From: Nocardioides sp. BP30
Lineage (GTDB): Bacteria; Actinomycetota; Actinomycetes; Propionibacteriales; Nocardioidaceae
Reading direction: 5' to 3'
DNA length: 64,000 nucleotides
NCBI RefSeq assembly: GCF_029873215.1
Contig: NZ_CP123620.1
Location: 2,976,001-3,040,000, forward strand
The translations under genes were made by a program, and so were the position numbers. Below the pieces are notes generated by a model, which had not been told where the DNA came from, did not search any database, and saw only the letters and a list, made by a program, of their open reading frames with translations. Of the stretch, positions 62,765 through 64,000 are shown piece after piece (the stretch's first letter is position 1; every line of letters begins with the position of its first letter).

Positions 62765-63661
62765 CTACTGCACAGCCTTCGCCAGCGTGATCCATCGAGT
62801 GATCGCCGACCGGTCCGGCACGGGGACGGCCACCTCGTCCTTCAGGTTCACCAGCATCCGCACGATCACCCAGTCCCGAGCGCGATCCTCGTCCAGCCCG
62901 GCCGCGTCGACCAGCGCGAAGAACCTGTCCCGGACGCCGTCACGGACGCGGCCCTCGAGCTCCTCCCAGCGGTTCCACAGCATCGGTGCGACCTCGTAGT
63001 GCGGGTCCCCCGAGAGCGGCTTGGGGTCGATCGCCAACCACTTCTCGCCGCGCTCCTCCCGGGGAGCCAGGACGTTCGCGTAGTGCAGGTCGGTGTGGAT
63101 CAGCCGGCCGTCGGTCGCCTCGTCCGCGGCGAAGTCGCGCGCGAGCGCCCGGGCGTGCTCGATCATCCGGCGCGGGATCGGCGCGGCGCGGTCGATCGCG
63201 GCAAGCTCCTCCACCCAGCGCGACGCATGTTCGGAGAGCCGCCGCAGCTGGGCCGGCGCGGGCACGTGCAGCCTGGCGTAGAGCCCGCCGACGATCTCGC
63301 AGGCCTGCAGGTCCCAGTGCTCGCCGAGGTCCTCGGAGCGGAGCCGCTCCAGCAGCAGCGCCCAGCGGTGCGGGTCGGCGCGCAGCAGCAGTACGGCGCC
63401 GCGCCCGTGCCAGTGCTGCAGCGCCAGGGCCTCGTGCTCGGCCTCGGGGTGCGGCCACCCGACCTTCAGCACCGCCCGCCGGCCGGCATCGGTGCGGACC
63501 GGCAGCACCAGCGCGGCATTGCCGTGCGTCGCCTCGCCGTCCGGCTGCAGCGACCACTCCTCGAGCAGCTCGGTCAGCAGCCGTGGGAGCCGGTCGAGCC
63601 AGGCGGCCCAGTCCGGCCCGCGGGCGGCGTACTCCCGCAGTGCGGGCGGGATCATCGACAC
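62765..63661 (-). CDS. APH(6)/hydroxyurea-type phosphotransferase
   Basis: 298 residues from GTG 63661 (ATG 63655 also possible). Kinase-like fold of the aminoglycoside/hydroxyurea family: VLKVGWPHPEAEHEALALQHWHG (ATP lysine), LIHTDLHYANVLAPR (catalytic loop Asp), and LAIDPKPLSGDP (metal Asp), the wording of streptomycin 6-kinases. It could give resistance or act on a metabolite; chromosomal actinobacterial copies are common and often cryptic. A 17-base palindrome starts 4 bases from the GTG. Confidence 0.85.
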   Translation of the reverse strand: MSMIPPALREYAARGPDWAAWLDRLPRLLTELLEEWSLQPDGEATHGNAALVLPVRTDAGRRAVLKVGWPHPEAEHEALALQHWHGRGAVLLLRADPHRWALLLERLRSEDLGEHWDLQACEIVGGLYARLHVPAPAQLRRLSEHASRWVEELAAIDRAAPIPRRMIEHARALARDFAADEATDGRLIHTDLHYANVLAPREERGEKWLAIDPKPLSGDPHYEVAPMLWNRWEELEGRVRDGVRDRFFALVDAAGLDEDRARDWVIVRMLVNLKDEVAVPVPDRSAITRWITLAKAVQ

Positions 63662-63664
63662 CGG

Positions 63665-63681
63665 ACTGTCACCGTGACAGT
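63665..63681. promoter_or_regulatory. 17-bp palindrome at the start of the phosphotransferase gene
   Basis: ACTGTCACCGTGACAGT is a perfect 8-1-8 inverted repeat. It lies in the 34-base gap between the small membrane protein stop (63696) and the phosphotransferase start (63661), the right place for a repressor operator (TetR- or MarR-like form). No regulator gene is adjacent. A very short terminator for the upstream gene is the alternative. Confidence 0.5.
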
Positions 63682-63695
63682 GTGCGGCGCCGCGC

Positions 63696-63941
63696 TCAGA
63701 ACGCGGCGACCAGCGCGATCAGTGCGACGACCGCCGGGACCGCCACCGCCGCCCGGGCACGGCCGGAGCGCAGCTCGCCCAGCGAGCCTGCGGAGACGAC
63801 GCCGCCGCCGACGGTGGCGACAGCGCTGAGGATGCCCCAGCCGATGTGACCGGAGATCAGCAGGACCAGCGTCGCGACGGCGCAGGCGCCGAGGATCGCC
63901 GAGCGCCGGGTGACGGTGGAGATATCAGCACTGCGTGACAT
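63696..63941 (-). CDS. small two-helix membrane protein
   Basis: 81 residues. After a short polar N-terminus there are two or three hydrophobic stretches (AILGACAVATLVLLISGHIGWGILSAVATVGGGVV and ARAAVAVPAVVALIALVAAF). No recognisable domain. It lies between the lepA end and the phosphotransferase gene, all on the minus strand. Function unknown. Confidence 0.6.
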   Translation of the reverse strand: MSRSADISTVTRRSAILGACAVATLVLLISGHIGWGILSAVATVGGGVVSAGSLGELRSGRARAAVAVPAVVALIALVAAF

Positions 63942-63951
63942 GGTGACGACC

Positions 63952-64000
63952 CTACTTCTTGGACTTCTCGGCGGGCTGTGTGGTCGAGAGGGCGGCGACG
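63952..64000 (-). CDS. lepA: C-terminal end of elongation factor 4 (LepA), probable
   Basis: Only the last 15 codons are in the window. They read VAALSTTQPAEKSKK and stop at TAG 63952. VAALS fits the end of the ...PQEAFVAAL... tail of LepA proteins, and LepA is the expected neighbour of hemW/hrcA in actinobacteria. With so few residues the call depends on context. The rest of the gene lies beyond base 64000. Confidence 0.5.
   Translation of the reverse strand, partial: VAALSTTQPAEKSKK

Noticed and set aside
62765..63661. Acquired antibiotic resistance gene
   Set aside because: GC content and codon use match the neighbours, there is no mobile element nearby, and chromosomal APH(6)-like genes are common in this group. 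Called by family only.

Overview
The window is high-GC DNA that looks like an actinobacterium of the Nocardioidaceae (Nocardioides-like) type. The evidence is strong GC bias at third codon positions, many GTG starts, and actinobacterial gene blocks and motifs: dgt-dnaG, glyS/zur/uppS/recO/era, phoH-ybeY-corC, rsmE-dnaJ-hrcA-hemW-lepA, imuA'-imuB-dnaE2, a TCGAAC-N4-GTTCGA SOS box, a CIRCE element and a DtxR/IdeR-type iron box. Most genes lie on the minus strand. The taxonomic call is inference. Gene content is mostly conserved chromosome with a few accessory patches.

Layout. 1-2 kb: the 5' end of a 16S rRNA gene (minus) with its leader and three tandem promoter candidates, then tyrS. 2-3.8 kb: a membrane Ser/Thr kinase and a tRNA with anticodon CAT, followed by a very stable hairpin. 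3.8-10 kb: a compact glucuronate catabolic operon (uxaC-kdgK-fructuronate reductase-uxuA; every junction overlaps) with a divergent LacI-family regulator and a candidate operator between them. 10-16 kb: a secreted or surface region with an SRPBCC protein, a 1068-residue von Willebrand A adhesin fused to a C-terminal sortase domain, and a secreted GH43-like glycosidase. 16.2-17.5 kb: a tRNA-Asn gene whose 3' end is duplicated 1.2 kb away. This looks like the remnant of a small integrated element and holds an unrecognised gene and a probable broken one.

17.6-33.5 kb: dgt, a D-2-hydroxyacid dehydrogenase, a nitrilase and dnaG in one overlapping unit; a secreted peptidase-like protein; dusB; a lipoprotein; glyS. 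Then a zinc circuit: zur, znuABC and two candidate Zur boxes, one a clear palindrome. uppS, recO, a channel-like membrane protein and a secreted endonuclease/exonuclease/phosphatase-fold protein follow. 33.5-41 kb: leuA, preceded by a 14-codon leader peptide with four consecutive leucine codons and an attenuator hairpin; a GNAT protein, a PPOX-fold protein, a flavodoxin-fold reductase, an aldo/keto reductase, a SigB/SigF-type sigma factor, and two tandem paralogous lipoproteins.

41-54 kb: era, a siderophore-interacting protein, a methyltransferase plus flavoprotein pair matching the 10-methyl fatty acid (tuberculostearic acid) enzymes TmsB/TmsA, three copies of a 26-bp hairpin, and then corC-like, ybeY, phoH, a Gmad2 lipoprotein, rsmE, dnaJ and hrcA under a CIRCE element. 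53.3-64 kb: an iron-box-controlled HugZ/DUF2470-like protein, a DUF3097 protein, hemW, the SOS mutasome imuA'-imuB-dnaE2 with a perfect SOS box, a MOSC protein, a streptomycin-kinase-like phosphotransferase with a 17-bp palindrome at its start, a small membrane protein, and the last codons of what is probably lepA.

The most unusual object is the adhesin-sortase fusion at 10675-13881. The clearest regulatory finds are the leuA leader, the SOS box overlapping a possible imuA' start codon, the iron box and the Zur box. I see no insertion sequence, integrase, CRISPR array or prophage.
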